From Algoriphagus resistens (GTDB lineage: Bacteria > Bacteroidota > Bacteroidia > Cytophagales > Cyclobacteriaceae): 64,000 bases of DNA. The stretch is from contig NZ_LMXN01000002.1 of assembly GCF_001442615.1 (NCBI RefSeq), positions 496,001-560,000 of the forward strand, read 5' to 3'. Every line of letters begins with the position of its first letter. Positions within the stretch are counted from its first letter, which is position 1. This document shows positions 42,846-52,890 of this stretch, one piece after another. A model generated the notes under the pieces. The model was not told where the DNA came from and ran no database searches. It saw only the letters and a list, made by a program, of their open reading frames with translations. Both the position numbers and the translations under genes were made by a program.

Positions 42846-43226
42846 ATGGACGGAAAACAAATCATACAGACAGCAGCAGTTTTCGGAATGCTTGCGGTGG
42901 GAATAGGTGCCTTTGGAGCACATGGATTACAGGAAATTTTGGATGAAACAGGCAAGGAAGAAGTGTTCGAAACGGGAGTGAAATATCACTTTTATCATTC
43001 ACTTGCACTTATGATGATAGGGATCCTTATTACACTAAAGCCTTCCTGGAGAAGACTTAGTCTTGCAGCCATTTGCATGATAGCAGGCATTATTATCTTT
43101 TCGGGCTCCTTGTATTTTCTTTCCCTGACCGGTATCACCTGGCTGGGTGCCATCACTCCTCTGGGTGGGTTGGCATTTATTTTTGGATGGATTCTTGTTT
43201 TCCTTGCCCCTGCAACCAAAAATTAA
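42846..43226 (+). CDS. DUF423 family membrane protein
   Basis: The 126-residue protein has four membrane helices in the DUF423/YgdD pattern. Landmarks are AVGIGAFGAHGLQEILDETG, FETGVKYHFYHSLALMMIGI, a third helix around AGIIIFSGSLYFLSLTGI, and LGAITPLGGLAFIFGWILVF. The function of the family is not known. The stop is two bases before the ATG of the PBP4-type gene, so both are expressed as one unit. Confidence 0.9.
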   Translation: MDGKQIIQTAAVFGMLAVGIGAFGAHGLQEILDETGKEEVFETGVKYHFYHSLALMMIGILITLKPSWRRLSLAAICMIAGIIIFSGSLYFLSLTGITWLGAITPLGGLAFIFGWILVFLAPATKN

Positions 43227-43228
43227 CA

Positions 43229-44521
43229 ATGCGGAAAACCTGTTACTTTACCCTTCTCCTGTTAGTTCTTTACAACTTATCTTTTGCCCAGCTCAGCCGA
43301 AACCAATTCATCAAACTGGAAGAGGCGTTGGGAGAAACAAGTTTCTTCAGTGGTCACTTAACTGGCTTTATGCTGTATGATCTGGATTCTCAGCTTGTAC
43401 TTTATGAAAAAAACAGTCAGCAGAGATTTATTCCTGCCTCCACAACCAAACTCTTTACCTTATTTTCTTCCCTGGTCGTACTTGGTGACAGCACGCAGAC
43501 ACTTCGCTACATCAGGGACGGAAAAACAATTAGAATCTGGGGAAGCGGTGATCCTACCTGGCACTATAAGAAATTTGATCCGCCTGGAATTGCAGAACTT
43601 TTAGAGCCGTACAATCAGGTCATATTTTCGGATGCAAATATGATGTCCCCACCATTGGGTTATGGCTGGCAGTGGGATGATTATTATTACAATTATTCCG
43701 CCGAACGCTCCTCATTACCTATCTATGGCAACCTGGTCCAGGTAAAAAAAGTCGGCAACGGACCTACGGTATTTCCTTCCGGTTTTCAGGCTGATGTATT
43801 TCCTACAGAGCGGACTATCCGTGAATTAGAGCGGGAATTTCACCGCAATAGATTCTATTACAACCCTAATAATTTTAGAGGAAGAGAGGAATTCATTCCT
43901 TTCATCTATACCCCTGAGCTATTCACCCAACTTGCCTCTGAGGCCACCGGAAAAGAATGGGTATATAAGCCTGATAGTTTGCCTTCAAATCACGAGGTTC
44001 TCCGTGGCACACTGCTTTTTCCGATCTTAAAGGAAATGATGCTGGAAAGTGACAATTTCTTGGCTGAGCAATTGATGTTGATGATTTCGGACCGGCTGTT
44101 TCAGCGACTGGATACCGAACGGGCCATCGAATACATGCTCAAAACATACCTGTTCGATCTGCCAGACGAGCCACAGTGGGTAGACGGAAGCGGCTTGAGC
44201 AGACATGATTTGATTACTCCCCGTTCGATGGTCGCACTTTTCGAAAAGATCTATCGTATGATGCCAGATCAGCAATTATTTGAATTGCTGCCTGCAGGTG
44301 GAGTATCAGGGACATTGGAAAACAGCTATAAGGCAGAGCAGCCCTATATTTTCGGCAAAACCGGAACCATGAGCAATAATCATAGTCTAGTGGGACTGCT
44401 CAAAGGTAAAAGCGGAAGATATTACTGTTTTGCTTTTATGAACTCCAATTATCCTTACAAGGCTTCAGAGGTAAGAAAGGAAATGGAGAAGGTGATGATG
44501 ATGGTCAGGGATATGCTTTGA
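43229..44521 (+). CDS. dacB: D-alanyl-D-alanine carboxypeptidase/endopeptidase (PBP4, peptidase S13)
   Basis: The 430-residue protein starts MRKTCYFTLLLLVLYNLSFA, a cleavable signal peptide. The active-site motifs are PASTTKLFTL (SxxK), MLESDNFLAEQL (SxN) and FGKTGTMSNN (KTG). This is the S13 order with the long insertion between the first two motifs. It trims or cuts peptidoglycan peptides in the periplasm. A longer frame from 43073 overlaps DUF423 and is not used; the signal peptide fixes ATG 43229. It is the second gene of the DUF423 unit. Confidence 0.92.
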   Translation: MRKTCYFTLLLLVLYNLSFAQLSRNQFIKLEEALGETSFFSGHLTGFMLYDLDSQLVLYEKNSQQRFIPASTTKLFTLFSSLVVLGDSTQTLRYIRDGKTIRIWGSGDPTWHYKKFDPPGIAELLEPYNQVIFSDANMMSPPLGYGWQWDDYYYNYSAERSSLPIYGNLVQVKKVGNGPTVFPSGFQADVFPTERTIRELEREFHRNRFYYNPNNFRGREEFIPFIYTPELFTQLASEATGKEWVYKPDSLPSNHEVLRGTLLFPILKEMMLESDNFLAEQLMLMISDRLFQRLDTERAIEYMLKTYLFDLPDEPQWVDGSGLSRHDLITPRSMVALFEKIYRMMPDQQLFELLPAGGVSGTLENSYKAEQPYIFGKTGTMSNNHSLVGLLKGKSGRYYCFAFMNSNYPYKASEVRKEMEKVMMMVRDML

Positions 44522-44630
44522 TTTACGATTTACCTGAGGGACGAACCAGCTGTTCTACCCGGATGAAAAATGTTTATGCTACCTATCGAAAAAGCATAAG
44601 CTAACTTATGCAGTAATGGAAATTAGGACA

Positions 44631-46223
44631 CTATCTTATTTTATTGATCTGTACTGACAGTTTGCGGGCTTCAGCTATTATCTCATGGGGATAGTTATTC
44701 AATTCCAATATTCTGATGGCATTGGTGGTTTTGAGCTGTCCGGCTTTGAGTTTGAAATCAAACAGAATAGTTTCACCTTCCACCATTTCTGTAAAATGAT
44801 AAAGACTGTAGCTTTCATTTAGAAGCGCTGTGAGTTCAATATCGTGAGTGGAAATGAAAACTATGTTGTCTTCCTTATTTAGAAAATCCAGAACGGATTT
44901 TCCTGCTGAAATACGCTCTATGGTGTTGGTTCCTTTGAACATTTCATCCAAGAGGAAAAGGTTCTGGGTTCCAGACCTGCTTTCATCCAGCATGTTTTTA
45001 ATTGCAAGCACCTCCTCGAAATAATAGCTCTTGTCATTCATGAGATCATCAGAGATCCCTATCGCGGAATATACCTTCAGCCGCGGGAGTGAAAACTCTC
45101 GGGCAAAGCAGGTATTTAACGTCTGGGCAACAATGGCATTTATACCGACTGTACGTATAAATGTGGATTTGCCTGACATATTAGAGCCCGTTAGCAACAC
45201 TGATTTCTTATCAATGTCTATAGAATTTGCGACTGAATCAAGAAGAAGAGGATGATAAATATCCCTGGCATATAAATGTTTTTTCCTGTCTACGATGATT
45301 GGGAGTGAATAGTAGGGAAGTTCATTTCTCAATGAATCTATAGATATGGCTGCATCGATTTCCCCAACCAGCACAAATAGCCGGTGAATGTCATTTCTCT
45401 TAGAGTCAAGTTCCTTCAGTACGCTAAAGAATACAATAGGCTCAATGAGAAACAGGGCTTTTATACTATCTGCAAGACTCTCTACGGCCTGCCCGAAATC
45501 ACTCTGGAACTTAGCCTCCAGTTTGAAAAGAGACATCCTGATTCCAATGCTATCGATGGATTGAATAGATTCAATGATTTCTTCATTTTTTTTCGCTAAT
45601 ACCTCCGCCATCACAATTTTTTTAGCAACCTGATTCAGCGTGAGTAATTGAAGGATTGAGCCACTATATTGGACAAATTTTTCCCTGTTCCAATAGTGGA
45701 TGAAATAATTGACTGCCAAAACCGGCACTACAAGCATTAGAAATTGAGGAAAAAACAGGGATAGCGAAAGGGAAACTAGGCTAATAAGTGACAGAAGCGG
45801 TACTACAAAAAACCACTTAGGTTTAGGGAAATGATCGGCTAAAAATAAGGAAGAAATATAGTAGGCTTCGCTATTTTTTAGCCTGGCAAGTTGCACTACT
45901 ACAGCTTCCTTAAGTTTAGGACGTTCATTAAGAACTTTGATCAGGTATTCTGATCTTTCGAATCTATCAGAATTTCCGGGGATAGTACGGAAACAATTAT
46001 ACAGGTATTGCTGTCCTACCTTGGATAAGGTGCGGTCAATAAGCATGAAAACCTCATCCAGATCGAGATCGAAATAAGTCCGATCAGAAACCACCTGAAA
46101 GGCTGCTGCTTTATTGCTCTTTAAAAAGTATTCCCCAATACTGTTAAAGTAAAAGGATCCTTTTTTAATTTTTGAATAAGTGGCCAAAAGTTGTTCATTT
46201 TGCCTTTTTCGGGATTTGAACAT
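44631..46223 (-). CDS. Membrane-anchored MutS-like ATPase
   Basis: The 530-residue protein has a MutS-type lever/clamp part and C-terminal ATPase. The ATPase has Walker A LLTGSNMSGKSTFIRTVGIN, the ABC-like stretch YYFEEVLAIKNMLDE, Walker B LFLLDEMFKGTN and the switch VFISTHDIELT. Unlike mismatch-repair MutS it lacks the N-terminal mismatch-recognition domain and carries two membrane helices near residue 140 (FFVVPLLSLISLVSLSLSLF and LMLVVPVLAVNYFIHYW). It belongs to the poorly studied group of short, membrane-bound MutS homologues. The substrate is unknown; direct mismatch repair is unlikely. It is convergent with dacB. Confidence 0.85.
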   Translation of the reverse strand: MFKSRKRQNEQLLATYSKIKKGSFYFNSIGEYFLKSNKAAAFQVVSDRTYFDLDLDEVFMLIDRTLSKVGQQYLYNCFRTIPGNSDRFERSEYLIKVLNERPKLKEAVVVQLARLKNSEAYYISSLFLADHFPKPKWFFVVPLLSLISLVSLSLSLFFPQFLMLVVPVLAVNYFIHYWNREKFVQYSGSILQLLTLNQVAKKIVMAEVLAKKNEEIIESIQSIDSIGIRMSLFKLEAKFQSDFGQAVESLADSIKALFLIEPIVFFSVLKELDSKRNDIHRLFVLVGEIDAAISIDSLRNELPYYSLPIIVDRKKHLYARDIYHPLLLDSVANSIDIDKKSVLLTGSNMSGKSTFIRTVGINAIVAQTLNTCFAREFSLPRLKVYSAIGISDDLMNDKSYYFEEVLAIKNMLDESRSGTQNLFLLDEMFKGTNTIERISAGKSVLDFLNKEDNIVFISTHDIELTALLNESYSLYHFTEMVEGETILFDFKLKAGQLKTTNAIRILELNNYPHEIIAEARKLSVQINKIR

Positions 46224-46412
46224 TTTCTTAATTAAAACTACTTAGTGAGGTGATCGGGCAGTAAGATACTGAATTTTAAACTTGTATGACTAAATGAAAG
46301 AAAGCCGACCACACTAGTATCCAGCAGTGTATTGAGGATTCTAATTCCGGCCAATTTCCTTTAGACGGGCGTTCATTGATCAGTTTTCTGGGGTTATCAA
46401 CCCAATTCAATG

Positions 46413-46853
46413 TCATTTAAAATGGATATAATCAGAACTAATGGGTTCCATCCCTGCTTTCCGCATAAGCATGGCGATCTGCCCCCGGTGATAGGTAGAA
46501 TGATTAATCAGATGCATCAGAATATCCAATAGCTTTTTTTCAAACCTATCTCCTGCAAAATTCTGATAGACAATCACTTCCTCAGCATCTCTGTTTTCCA
46601 GCATCTTTTTGACTTCTATATTGAGATTCTCATTCCTTTGTGAAAAAGATTCAATTGGAAATTCATCCCATGGCTTTACCTGGGATTTGATTTGATTGAT
46701 TCTGGAAATCCAGACCTGCTGGGCATTCAGGATATGATTGGCAAGTCTACAAAGCTCAGTATCCAGTTGGTAATTATAGGACTTAAACCGCTCACATAAT
46801 TCTCTGTTTGTCTGATAATTATATTCGAAAAGCTCCTTTAAAAATTCTTTCAT
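46413..46853 (-). CDS. DinB-family protein, second copy
   Basis: The 146-residue protein has the DinB four-helix pattern: NHILNAQQVWISRINQIKS with the first histidine, and LLDILMHLINHSTYHRGQIA near the C-terminus with the H-x-x-H-x-G-Q type end motif. It is distinct from the DinB gene at 26839. Leader element copy D precedes it by two bases after its stop codon. Function of this DinB group is open (metal-binding, perhaps thiol transferase). Confidence 0.85.
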   Translation of the reverse strand: MKEFLKELFEYNYQTNRELCERFKSYNYQLDTELCRLANHILNAQQVWISRINQIKSQVKPWDEFPIESFSQRNENLNIEVKKMLENRDAEEVIVYQNFAGDRFEKKLLDILMHLINHSTYHRGQIAMLMRKAGMEPISSDYIHFK

Positions 46854-46855
46854 GT

Positions 46856-46942
46856 TTATGATTGATGTTTTATGGTCAGATGGAATCTCGCATTCCGGAT
46901 AATCATTCCAGTGTGTGCCGCCTGCAACATGCTCGATTTCAT
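46856..46942 (-). CDS. Leader-peptide ORF, element copy D (28 aa), upstream of DinB
   Basis: The frame starts MKSSMLQAAHTG, continues with the core GMIIRNARFHLT and ends KHQS, with TAA two bases before the DinB ATG. Without that TAA the same frame would run into the ATGA of the start codon, as in the other copies. The arms are longest here: CAGATGAAATCGAGCAT on the left and ATGCGAGATTCCATCTG on the right pair over the outer six bases and over AATC and GCAT. Confidence 0.5.
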   Translation of the reverse strand: MKSSMLQAAHTGMIIRNARFHLTIKHQS

Positions 46943-46945
46943 CTG

Positions 46946-47348
46946 TTTGTAATTGTTTTTATAGGCCGCATTTCCACCTGGCGCCGGACAGGAACATCTC
47001 CGGGTCGACCGGGTTGTAGCCGATTTGTCAAAAATAACGATTTTTGAAAGCTAAATAACATAAACTAAAACGCCGCACTATTTTGGGCCAACCGGTTCAC
47101 TCCAAACTTGTAATTAAAGGGTATGGTTGGATTTACTAGGGAACAATTGGGCAATTAATTTCATAATGTGTGGAGTTTAATTCAAAAAGCAAAGTCACCG
47201 AATTATAAAAAATCATGGTATAAAGCCCGAAATCACCTCCATTAGCGCTGTTTTAAGCCCAAAAATAATTTCAAACGAAAGCCTGGTAACAGTATTGTAG
47301 GGATATGGAAAGAAACCACCAAAATCTTTAAACCAAATCAACGTGAAC
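46946..47348. other. Divergent intergenic region
   Basis: About 400 bases between leader copy D and the lipoprotein gene. A TATTTTTG box on the minus strand (47029-47036) may drive copy D and dinB. The block 46975-47020 is GC-rich for this window and lacks an open frame. I see no RNA gene or repeat in the rest. Confidence 0.45.
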
Positions 47349-47870
47349 ATGAAAACGACAGCAACACTAATTATTGGAGCAGCAGTCTTGGTTATTACTT
47401 CTTGTGAGACTAAAAACTACACAGAAGAAGATAGGGTTCAGGCTACTGAGAATCTTGAGAATTATGTGGACAGCGTAGAAAGTGCTGTTCAGATCGTGCC
47501 CGTGCATAACTGGTCAGCAATAGACCAGCGGTATGACAGTTTAGATTCCAGAGCTGAGAAAGTATACAACGACCTCAAAGTAGAGGATGAAAACCTGGAT
47601 ATGATAGAAGAACGGTATGAAACCGTAGTGAAAAATGCTAAAACAGAAGCTGAGAACTTTGAGAGAACCGCCAATATGCACATGGAAAATGTGGAGACCT
47701 GGTGGAATAAGACAGCTGAAGACATGAAAACCGGCGCTAAAAACACCACTGAAGACGTTGAAGAAGCTACCCAAGAAAGCCTTGATTGGTTAGGCAAAAA
47801 CTTCGATAAACTAAGTGACGAGACTAAAAAGAAATACGAAGAAATCACCAGAGAGCTTAACAAAGACTAA
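47349..47870 (+). CDS. Hypothetical lipoprotein with coiled-coil helices
   Basis: The 173-residue protein begins MKTTATLIIGAAVLVITSCE with the lipid cysteine at residue 19. The mature part is highly charged and helical: ENLENYVDSVESAVQIVPVH, ERYETVVKNAKTEAENFERT, and a C-terminal half with ENVETWWNKTAEDMKTG and KKYEEITRELNKD. It resembles small stress or envelope lipoproteins of the apolipophorin-like kind, but I cannot name a family. ATG 47349 is preferred over the GTG two codons earlier. A strong terminator follows. Confidence 0.75.
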   Translation: MKTTATLIIGAAVLVITSCETKNYTEEDRVQATENLENYVDSVESAVQIVPVHNWSAIDQRYDSLDSRAEKVYNDLKVEDENLDMIEERYETVVKNAKTEAENFERTANMHMENVETWWNKTAEDMKTGAKNTTEDVEEATQESLDWLGKNFDKLSDETKKKYEEITRELNKD

Positions 47871-47892
47871 TCACCAAACCAGTCATTCTAAA

Positions 47893-47934
47893 CAGAAAGG
47901 GCTTCCTGTAATTTTGGGAAGCCCTTTCTGTTTT
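47893..47934. terminator. Bidirectional terminator between lipoprotein and metF
   Basis: The 14-base stem CAGAAAGGGCTTCC pairs with GGAAGCCCTTTCTG over a 10-base loop and is followed by TTTT; on the other strand TTTAGAA follows. It separates convergent genes and would end both transcripts. Confidence 0.92.
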
Positions 47935-48886
47935 AAAATACCTCTCTGGCTATTTTATAGGTAGTTGCTGCCTTACTCATCGTGTAGAAATGAAGTGATG
48001 GCACCTTGTTTTTTACAAGTTCCTTACACTGTTGCACTGCCCACTCAATACCTACTTCTCTTACGTCAGCATTAGTCTTACATTTATCCAGCTCTTCCAT
48101 CAAAGGATCCGGAAGGTCGAGAAAGAAAGTACGGGGGAGCATGGTTATTTGGCCAAGAGTCGAAATTGGTTTGATTCCCGGAATAATAGGCACATCAATC
48201 CCTGCTGCCCGTACCTGATCCACAAATTCAAAATATTTCTTATTGTCGAAAAACATCTGGGTAACAACATACTCAGCTCCCTTAGCTACTTTTTCTTTCA
48301 GGTATTTCAAATCAAATTTCATGGAAGGAGCTTCAAAGTGTTTTTCCGGATAACCTGCCACTCCTATACAGAAGTCAGTCTGAAAACCGATCTCCGTTTC
48401 TTCATGTAGGTACCGTCCTTGGTTCATCCGTTGGATCTGTTCGACCAATTCACTGGCGTACGCATGCCCTTCGGGTTCAGGGATAAACCTACCCTCAGTT
48501 TTTGGGGCATCACCTCTTAGCGCCAATACATTTTCTACCCCAATAAAATTCAGGTCAATCAGTGCATTTTCCGTTTCTTCTTTTGTGAAGCCCCCACAGA
48601 GTAAGTGTGGCACTGCATCCACATGGAAACGGTTCATGATAGCCGCACAGATCCCCACTGTACCCGGACGTTTTTTGGTACTTACTTTTTCAAGCAAACC
48701 ATTTGGATGTTTTTTATAAATATATTCCTCTCTATGATAGGTCACATCTACAAACGGGGGTATAAAATCCATCAATGGCGCTATTCCTTCCAATAATTCA
48801 TTCAGACTTTGACCTTTTAAAGGGGGCAGGATTTCAAAGGAAAACAGTGTGTTTTTAGAGTTTTCCAGGTGTTCGGTAATTTTCAT
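47933..48886 (-). CDS. metF: 5,10-methylenetetrahydrofolate reductase
   Basis: The 317-residue TIM-barrel flavoprotein has [20 protein letters not shown] with the conserved Glu, [17 protein letters not shown], then [10 protein letters not shown] and [20 protein letters not shown] near the C-terminal half, and [11 protein letters not shown]. It supplies 5-methyl-THF for methionine synthase. Its ATG overlaps the stop of metH (48883-48886, ATGA), so it is translationally coupled and is the last gene of the methionine operon under the SAM-I riboswitch. Confidence 0.96.
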   Translation of the reverse strand: MKITEHLENSKNTLFSFEILPPLKGQSLNELLEGIAPLMDFIPPFVDVTYHREEYIYKKHPNGLLEKVSTKKRPGTVGICAAIMNRFHVDAVPHLLCGGFTKEETENALIDLNFIGVENVLALRGDAPKTEGRFIPEPEGHAYASELVEQIQRMNQGRYLHEETEIGFQTDFCIGVAGYPEKHFEAPSMKFDLKYLKEKVAKGAEYVVTQMFFDNKKYFEFVDQVRAAGIDVPIIPGIKPISTLGQITMLPRTFFLDLPDPLMEELDKCKTNADVREVGIEWAVQQCKELVKNKVPSLHFYTMSKAATTYKIAREVF

Positions 48887-51579
48887 TCGGTAGGTTCTAC
48901 TAGGGTTAAATTAGGTTGATAAGCAAGATTTGGAGAAAGTAACCGCTCTGCATCACGGAGAGAAATCCTCTTTCGCTCTGCGTAACTGGCCACCTGGTCC
49001 TCTCCTATTTTCCCAAGTCCAAAATATTTACTTTCGGGATTGCCAAAGAAATAGCCTGAAACGGAGGAGGTAGGATACATTGCATAGCTTGAAGTCAATT
49101 CGATCCCAATTTCATTCTCCATATCCAAAAGCTGAGAGATCGTAACCTTTTCAGAATGTTCCGGGCAAGCCGGATATCCAGGTGCCGGTCTGATACCTAG
49201 GTACTCTTCCCGAACCAAGGAGTCATTTTCCAGATTTTCCTCAGGAGAATAACCCCAGTACTCTTTTCGGACAAGCTCATGGATATATTCTGCTGCAGCT
49301 TCAGCCAGTCTATCTGCAATGGATTTGAACAAGATATCATTGTAATCGTCTCCCGCTTTTTGGAATTCAGCAAGTTTGGCTTCCATGCCGATACCTGAAG
49401 TCACCGCAAAGCACCCGATGTAATCCTGCCTGGTAGGATGTAAATAATCAGCTAAAGAACGATTCGGTACGCCTTTGCCTTTTTTGCCTTGCTGTCGCAA
49501 AAAATGAAAGGATGCTCTCTTATTTCCAGCTTCATCAAATACAACCGCATCATCATCTGTTCGCTGTACAGGATACAATCCAACTACTGCATTTGCAGAA
49601 AGCCATTTCTCAGCTATTGCTTTATCCAGCATCTCATTCGCTTCATCATAGACTTTCTTGGCTTCAGCTCCGACTATAGGGTCCGAAAATATCTTAGGAA
49701 ATTTCCCGCTTAGCATCCACGTGCTGAAGAAAGGAGTCCAGTCAATGTATTTGCGGATAATATTCAGATCAAGGTCCTTAAGGACTGTTCTTCCTAGTTT
49801 CTTGGGCACTACGGGCACAAATGAGCTCCAATCAATCGCTACCGGATTGGCTTTTGCCTCCTGGTAAGAAACCAGCTGTTTTACAGATTGCTTGGCTTCA
49901 TGCTCTACTCTAAGCTGTTGATAAATTTCTTTGTATTTCAGTCTATAAGCTTCCTTGGTTTCTTCCGAGATAGCCTCTCCCGCGATTGGGACAGATTTAC
50001 TCGCATCCATTACATGGATTACTGTCCCGCTATAAACAGGGTCTATTTTTACCGCTGTATGGATTCTGGACGTAGTAGCACCTCCGATAAGCAATGGAAT
50101 CCTGATACCCTGCCGCTCCATTTCTTGGGCCACATTCACCATCTCATCTAACGAAGGGGTGATCAGACCGCTCAGCCCGATGATATCCACCTTGTTTCTG
50201 ACGGCTTCATCAATGATTTTCTGCGCATCTACCATTACTCCCAAATCAATAATCTGGTAGCTGTTACACGCCAAAACCACACCTACGATATTCTTTCCGA
50301 TATCATGCACATCGCCTTTTACTGTTGCCAGCAAGATTTTTTTCAACGAAGATGCTTCTTGGCCTTCTTCCGGTAGTGGCATAAAAGGCTCTAAATAAGC
50401 TACTGCTTTCTTCATCACCCGGGCAGACTTCACTACCTGGGGAAGAAACATCTTACCTTCTCCAAATAGATCACCTACTACATTCATCCCATCCATCAAA
50501 GGACCTTCGATGACCTTCAGCGGGTTCTTAAGCTCAATCCTTGCTTCCTCTGTATCTTCTACGATAAAGTCCAGGATTCCTTTAACTAAGGCATGCTCCA
50601 TCCGCTTAGCAACCGGGTCTGAACGCCAGGCTTCATTTACTACTTCCTTCTTATCAGCTGACTTTACAGTTTCTGCAAAATCAAGCATACGCTCAGTGGC
50701 ATCTTCCCTTCGGTCAAAAAGCACATCCTCTACCCGTTCCAGCAAGTCCTTTGGGATGTCATCATAAATCTCCAACATGGTAGGATTTACAATCCCCATA
50801 TCCATTCCGCTCTTGATGGCATGGTACAAGAAGGCAGCATGCATCGCTTCTCTTACAGGATTGTTTCCCCTGAATGAAAAACTTACGTTACTTACCCCCC
50901 CACTCACTTTGGCGCCGGGAAGATTTGCTTTGATCCATTTAGTCGCATTGAAAAAATCCAACGCGTTCTTGCGATGCTCATCCATCCCTGTTGCCACAGG
51001 AAAGATATTGGGATCAAAAATTATATCCTGAGGATTAAACTTCACTTGATCAACGAGTATTCTATAGCTTCTCTCACAGATTTCTATGCGTCTCTGGTAG
51101 GTATCAGCCTGCCCCTCTTCATCAAAAGCCATCACCACCACAGCGGCGCCAAATTTCTTTACGGTTTTGGCTTGCTGAATGAATTCATCTTCTCCGTTCT
51201 TGAGAGAAATAGAATTGACAATTCCTTTTCCCTGCACGCACTTCAATCCAGCTACAATGATCTTCCATTTAGAACTATCGATCATAATCGGGATCCTGGA
51301 AATCTCCGGCTCTGAGGCAATCAGATTTAAGAATTTGACCATGGCAAATTCCCCATCCAACATTCCTTCATCCATGCAGACATCGAGCACCTGCGCACCG
51401 CCCCTTACCTGATCCAAAGCTACTTCTAGCGCTTCATCGTAGTTCCCATTCAATATCAAGCGGGCAAATTTCTTCGAACCGGTAATATTGGTCCGCTCAC
51501 CTACATTGACAAAATTGATTTCAGGGGTAAATACCAAAGGCTCTAAGCCTGATAGTTTCATGTAATTATTTCTTACCAT
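48883..51579 (-). CDS. metH: Methionine synthase, pterin-, B12- and activation-domain subunit
   Basis: The 898-residue protein lacks the homocysteine domain, which is coded by the gene upstream. It begins with the pterin-binding barrel ([20 protein letters not shown]), then the cap and B12 domain with the base-off cobalamin motif [20 protein letters not shown] and [12 protein letters not shown]. It ends with the SAM-dependent reactivation domain ([19 protein letters not shown]). With the first subunit it methylates homocysteine using methyl-THF and cobalamin. It starts four bases after that subunit's stop. An alternative ATG lies six codons in. Confidence 0.95.
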   Translation of the reverse strand: MVRNNYMKLSGLEPLVFTPEINFVNVGERTNITGSKKFARLILNGNYDEALEVALDQVRGGAQVLDVCMDEGMLDGEFAMVKFLNLIASEPEISRIPIMIDSSKWKIIVAGLKCVQGKGIVNSISLKNGEDEFIQQAKTVKKFGAAVVVMAFDEEGQADTYQRRIEICERSYRILVDQVKFNPQDIIFDPNIFPVATGMDEHRKNALDFFNATKWIKANLPGAKVSGGVSNVSFSFRGNNPVREAMHAAFLYHAIKSGMDMGIVNPTMLEIYDDIPKDLLERVEDVLFDRREDATERMLDFAETVKSADKKEVVNEAWRSDPVAKRMEHALVKGILDFIVEDTEEARIELKNPLKVIEGPLMDGMNVVGDLFGEGKMFLPQVVKSARVMKKAVAYLEPFMPLPEEGQEASSLKKILLATVKGDVHDIGKNIVGVVLACNSYQIIDLGVMVDAQKIIDEAVRNKVDIIGLSGLITPSLDEMVNVAQEMERQGIRIPLLIGGATTSRIHTAVKIDPVYSGTVIHVMDASKSVPIAGEAISEETKEAYRLKYKEIYQQLRVEHEAKQSVKQLVSYQEAKANPVAIDWSSFVPVVPKKLGRTVLKDLDLNIIRKYIDWTPFFSTWMLSGKFPKIFSDPIVGAEAKKVYDEANEMLDKAIAEKWLSANAVVGLYPVQRTDDDAVVFDEAGNKRASFHFLRQQGKKGKGVPNRSLADYLHPTRQDYIGCFAVTSGIGMEAKLAEFQKAGDDYNDILFKSIADRLAEAAAEYIHELVRKEYWGYSPEENLENDSLVREEYLGIRPAPGYPACPEHSEKVTISQLLDMENEIGIELTSSYAMYPTSSVSGYFFGNPESKYFGLGKIGEDQVASYAERKRISLRDAERLLSPNLAYQPNLTLVEPTE

Positions 51580-51583
51580 CTTC

Positions 51584-52636
51584 TCAATCCGACGTTTCTT
51601 CTAATTCTTCTTCTTGTAATTTTCTAGGCTGATAATTGGTGGCCATATGCGCCAGTGCTGAAATATGTTCAGGCGTAGTGCCACAGCATCCTCCCAAAAT
51701 ATTGAGCATTCCTTCTTTCAAAAAGTCTCTGACCTGATCTGCCATTTCATTAGCTCCCTGATCATATTGCCCAAATTCATTTGGCAGACCTGCATTAGGA
51801 TAAGCACTCACAAAGAATGGTGCTTTATTCGCAAGCACTTTCAAATAGGGTCTCAATTCCTTGGCTCCCAATGCACAATTCAATCCTACTGAAAGTAAAG
51901 GTACATGGGATACTGAAATCAAAAATGCTTCCGTAGTCTGTCCGGAAAGTGTTCTTCCGGATGCATCCGTGATTGTCCCGGAAATCATTATCGGGATCCC
52001 CCCATCCTTTGGCTCCAATGGTATAGCTCTTTCCTCGTACACATCCTGAATGGCATACAATGCTGCTTTGGCATTCAGCGTATCAAAAATTGTTTCAACC
52101 AGAATAATATCAGCTCCACCGTCTAACAAACCTCTTACCTGCTCAGCATAGGCTTCTGCCAACTGATCAAAAGTGACCGCACGGTATCCAGGATCATTTA
52201 CGTCTGGAGAAAGTGATGCAGTCCTGTTTGTCGGGCCAATAGCTCCTGCTACGAAGCGGGGTTTCCCAGGATCCTTGCCTGTGAATTCGTCAGCTACTTC
52301 CCTGGCAAGCTTCGCTGATTCAAAATTTATGGTATAGGCCAAATGAGAAAGCTCATAGTCTGCCTGGGCTATGGAAGTAGCAGAGAAAGTATTGGTTTCT
52401 ATAATATCCGCTCCCGCTTTGAAGTATTCAGCATGAATATCCTTGATGATCTGAGGTTTGCTGAGGGACAACAAGTCGTTGTTCCCTTTTAATGATTTAG
52501 GATGAGAAGCCAGTTCGGGTGTGCGAAAATCCTCCTCAGTCAATGTATATCGTTGGATCATGGTCCCCATGGCTCCATCGAGTATCAAAATTCTCTGAGA
52601 AAGTTGTTGAAGTAGGGATTCCGTTCTGTTTTGCAT
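51584..52636 (-). CDS. metH: Methionine synthase, homocysteine-binding subunit
   Basis: The 350-residue protein is the homocysteine S-methyltransferase domain. It has [20 protein letters not shown] at the start, the barrel strand [35 protein letters not shown] with the first zinc cysteine, and [14 protein letters not shown] with the other two. In most bacteria this is the N-terminal part of one MetH; here it is a separate gene, a frequent arrangement in Bacteroidota. ATG 52636 is chosen because the longer frame to 52741 runs through the riboswitch. Confidence 0.93.
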   Translation of the reverse strand: MQNRTESLLQQLSQRILILDGAMGTMIQRYTLTEEDFRTPELASHPKSLKGNNDLLSLSKPQIIKDIHAEYFKAGADIIETNTFSATSIAQADYELSHLAYTINFESAKLAREVADEFTGKDPGKPRFVAGAIGPTNRTASLSPDVNDPGYRAVTFDQLAEAYAEQVRGLLDGGADIILVETIFDTLNAKAALYAIQDVYEERAIPLEPKDGGIPIMISGTITDASGRTLSGQTTEAFLISVSHVPLLSVGLNCALGAKELRPYLKVLANKAPFFVSAYPNAGLPNEFGQYDQGANEMADQVRDFLKEGMLNILGGCCGTTPEHISALAHMATNYQPRKLQEEELEETSD

Positions 52637-52659
52637 ACTGATTTTTCGTTGATCAAAAA

Positions 52660-52669
52660 GCTTATCGAG
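52660..52669 (-). promoter_or_regulatory. Second complement of the riboswitch P1 strand
   Basis: On the minus strand CTCGATAAGC, followed by TTTTT, is the perfect reverse complement of GCTTATCGAG (52799-52790), the 5' strand of riboswitch P1 with the next bases. It lies 23 bases before the metH(N) ATG. Pairing would compete with P1 and, with the following T run, resemble a terminator stem. Confidence 0.45.
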
Positions 52670-52702
52670 CAAAACACGGAGAAAAGTACAAAGTACTGGT
52701 CC

Positions 52703-52799
52703 GCTCATCTGTTCCCGATAAATCGGGATGGGAGTTAGCACCTTGGCTACAGGTTGCTAAGACGTCGTTGGGCCCTTCCCTCAGTCTTTCTCGATAAGC
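52703..52799 (-). ncRNA. SAM-I riboswitch (S box)
   Basis: On the minus strand the conserved S-box order is present: GCTTATCGAGAAAG, CTGAGGGAAGGGCCC, then TCTTAGCAACC, CCAAGGTGCTAACTCCC, a hairpin CCCGATTTATCGGG and ACAGATGAGC. P1 pairs GCTTATC with GATGAGC. S-adenosylmethionine binding would reduce expression of the downstream metH-metH-metF operon. The transcript start predicted from the TAACTTTG box (52811-52804) is at the P1 5' strand. Confidence 0.93.
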
Positions 52800-52803
52800 A
52801 TGT

Positions 52804-52811
52804 CAAAGTTA
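52804..52811 (-). promoter_or_regulatory. -7 box for the methionine operon
   Basis: TAACTTTG on the minus strand matches TAnnTTTG exactly and lies immediately before the riboswitch P1 strand. The -33 element is not clear. Confidence 0.6.
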
Positions 52812-52890
52812 ATAGCATTTTGACAATAAAACAGGAGAATTACTTAAAAGGATTTACAAAATCCTCAATCGCATTGTCAAATGATAAAAT

